DNA of 6,575 nt from assembly GCA_031266095.1 (NCBI GenBank), contig JAISBR010000008.1, forward strand, positions 1 through 6,575. The letters run 5' to 3'. This document shows, in pieces, positions 6,096 through 6,575 of the stretch (its first letter is position 1; the number at the start of each line of letters is the position of its first letter). The translations under genes were made by a program, and so were the position numbers. The notes below the pieces were generated by a model that saw only the letters and a list, made by a program, of their open reading frames with translations, did no database searches and had not been told where the DNA came from. This DNA is from Treponema sp. (GTDB taxonomy: Bacteria; Spirochaetota; Spirochaetia; Treponematales; Breznakiellaceae).

Positions 6096-6152
6096 GGAGA
6101 AAATTGCCAATTCTTTATTAGGTAAGCATTTGTGGCTTATGCAATTTTCTCC
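6096..6152. repeat. Hairpin B: 12-bp perfect stem
   Basis: GGAGAAAATTGC (6096-6107) and GCAATTTTCTCC (6141-6152) are perfect inverted repeats enclosing 33 nt, which include a smaller TAAGC/GCTTA hairpin (6123-6139). Its arms are unrelated to the GTTCCAAAAC core. It fits tightly between hairpins A and C, two bases after A ends and eight before C starts, suggesting the three evolved or act as one unit. Confidence 0.7.
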
Positions 6153-6160
6153 GGGGGTAA

Positions 6161-6196
6161 GAAGCTGTTCCAAAACTGAAGTTTTGGAACAGCTTC
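6161..6196. repeat. Hairpin C: 16-bp perfect stem with TGAA loop
   Basis: GAAGCTGTTCCAAAAC (6161-6176), loop TGAA, GTTTTGGAACAGCTTC (6181-6196). It is the most compact of the series. A T-run appears on the plus strand only at 6210-6215, more than ten bases past the stem, so it is not a classic terminator. It ends 20 bases before the kinase AAGGAG site, and the core and loop nearly repeat those after the VWA gene at 403-439. Confidence 0.8.
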
Positions 6197-6227
6197 TACT
6201 GATTTATGATTTTTTCAAGGAGTTTTC

Positions 6228-6575
6228 ATGAACGACGAAATACGGATCCGCTTTACCGATCATAATTCCCCGTCTACCTCCCCGAATGGGGATGGAGACT
6301 TTATCACCTGCCCCGCGGGTACCCGGGCGGACACCCTGATTGAAAGGATCGGGCTCCTCGGGAACAGCCTCGCGGCGGTGAAGATCAACAACCAGATCTT
6401 GCCCTTGTCCTCCCGGATTGAGGTAAACGCGGTCCTGGAACCGGTGTTTTTGGATACCCCCGAGGGGGCGATGATCTACCGCCGCTCCCTGGCCTTCCTC
6501 CTGGCGGCGGCGGCCAAGGAACTCTTTCCCGGCCGGAACCTTTTTGTGGGACATTCCCTGGGAAACAGCTATTAT
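6228..6575 (+). CDS. TGS-domain nucleoside (uridine) kinase, N-terminal part, cut by the right edge
   Basis: The first 116 codons of a gene that leaves the window. The start is clear: AAGGAG at 6217-6222, five bases before the ATG. Residues about 24-72 look like a TGS domain (FITCPAGTRADTLIERIG, then AAVKINNQILPLSSRI). Next come EPVFLDTPEGAMIYRRSLAFLLAAAAKELFPG and VGHSLGNSYY, which resemble the second additional domain of threonyl-tRNA synthetase. This TGS plus synthetase-like N-terminus occurs in a family of bacterial nucleoside kinases, described as uridine kinases and found in Thermotoga, clostridia and treponemes. There a P-loop kinase domain follows and phosphorylates a nucleoside, probably for pyrimidine salvage. 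That catalytic half is beyond the window, so the alternative of a ThrRS fragment is not formally excluded, though the IYRRSL segment favours the kinase. Cytoplasmic. It is transcribed away from the TPR-greA cluster. Confidence 0.75.
   Translation, partial: MNDEIRIRFTDHNSPSTSPNGDGDFITCPAGTRADTLIERIGLLGNSLAAVKINNQILPLSSRIEVNAVLEPVFLDTPEGAMIYRRSLAFLLAAAAKELFPGRNLFVGHSLGNSYY

Larger units (their letters stand above)
5971..6227 (+). other. Putative structured 5' leader of the nucleoside kinase gene
   Basis: No protein gene is supported between the two divergent genes. From 6036 on, nearly every base belongs to one of three consecutive perfect-stem hairpins (6036-6093, 6096-6152, 6161-6196), ending about 20 nt before the AAGGAG site. 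The flanking genes point away from this region, so it needs no terminator for either. That leaves a structured leader, a small RNA or a cluster of palindromic repeats as explanations. It depends on a rightward promoter upstream of 6036, which is only weakly supported. Confidence 0.35.

Noticed and set aside
6161..6199. GTAG at the foot of hairpin C on the minus strand, as in enterobacterial REP elements
   Set aside because: The final G belongs to the stem, and the other family members lack GTAG or GGAG at the foot, so similarity to RAYT-recognised REPs is not established.
6204..6554. 116-codon minus-strand frame opposite the kinase start
   Set aside because: Basic, low-complexity product; the plus strand has AAGGAG, a TGS domain and a synthetase-like motif in the same interval.

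Overview
The window looks like chromosomal DNA from a spirochaete, most probably a Treponema of moderate GC such as the termite-gut treponemes. The main reason is the central gene, a GreA transcript-cleavage factor of about 893 residues. Its GreA part is only the last ~160 residues, behind a very long helical/TPR-like extension, an architecture known from spirochaetes and chlamydiae. No RNA gene, CRISPR array or complete insertion sequence is visible.

Layout. (1) 1-45, minus: the first 15 codons of a gene running off the left edge, with its own promoter and a strong Shine-Dalgarno inside a 10-bp dyad. (2) 46-445: no convincing gene; it holds that dyad, a weak 23-nt periodic repeat and a stable hairpin just after the next gene's stop. 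(3) 446-5896, minus: three genes in one direction, read right to left as a TPR protein, greA, and a membrane-anchored VWA protein with a 63-bp tandem repeat coding a Pro/Ala-rich stalk. greA and the VWA gene are 20 nt apart and surely co-transcribed. The TPR gene is 105 nt upstream of greA, separated by a hairpin and an operator-like dyad. (4) 5897-6227: a divergent intergenic region with a near-consensus leftward promoter, a weaker rightward promoter sharing its -35 bases, and three perfect-stem hairpins in a row. (5) 6228-6575, plus: the first 116 codons of a TGS-domain nucleoside (uridine) kinase, cut by the right edge.

How the parts may work together. The leftward cluster puts a transcription elongation factor beside a TPR scaffold protein and a single-pass VWA protein with a cytoplasmic FHA-like end. 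The sequence does not show a shared pathway; co-transcription of greA and the VWA gene is the only firm link.

The most unusual layer is non-coding. Four hairpins share the core GTTCCAAAAC/GTTTTGGAAC or a close variant. They sit after a gene end, between two co-directional genes, and twice between divergent genes, so they resemble a dispersed palindromic repeat family more than ordinary terminators. In the divergent region two of them could also pair with each other across the third, making a possible switching 5' leader for the kinase gene.
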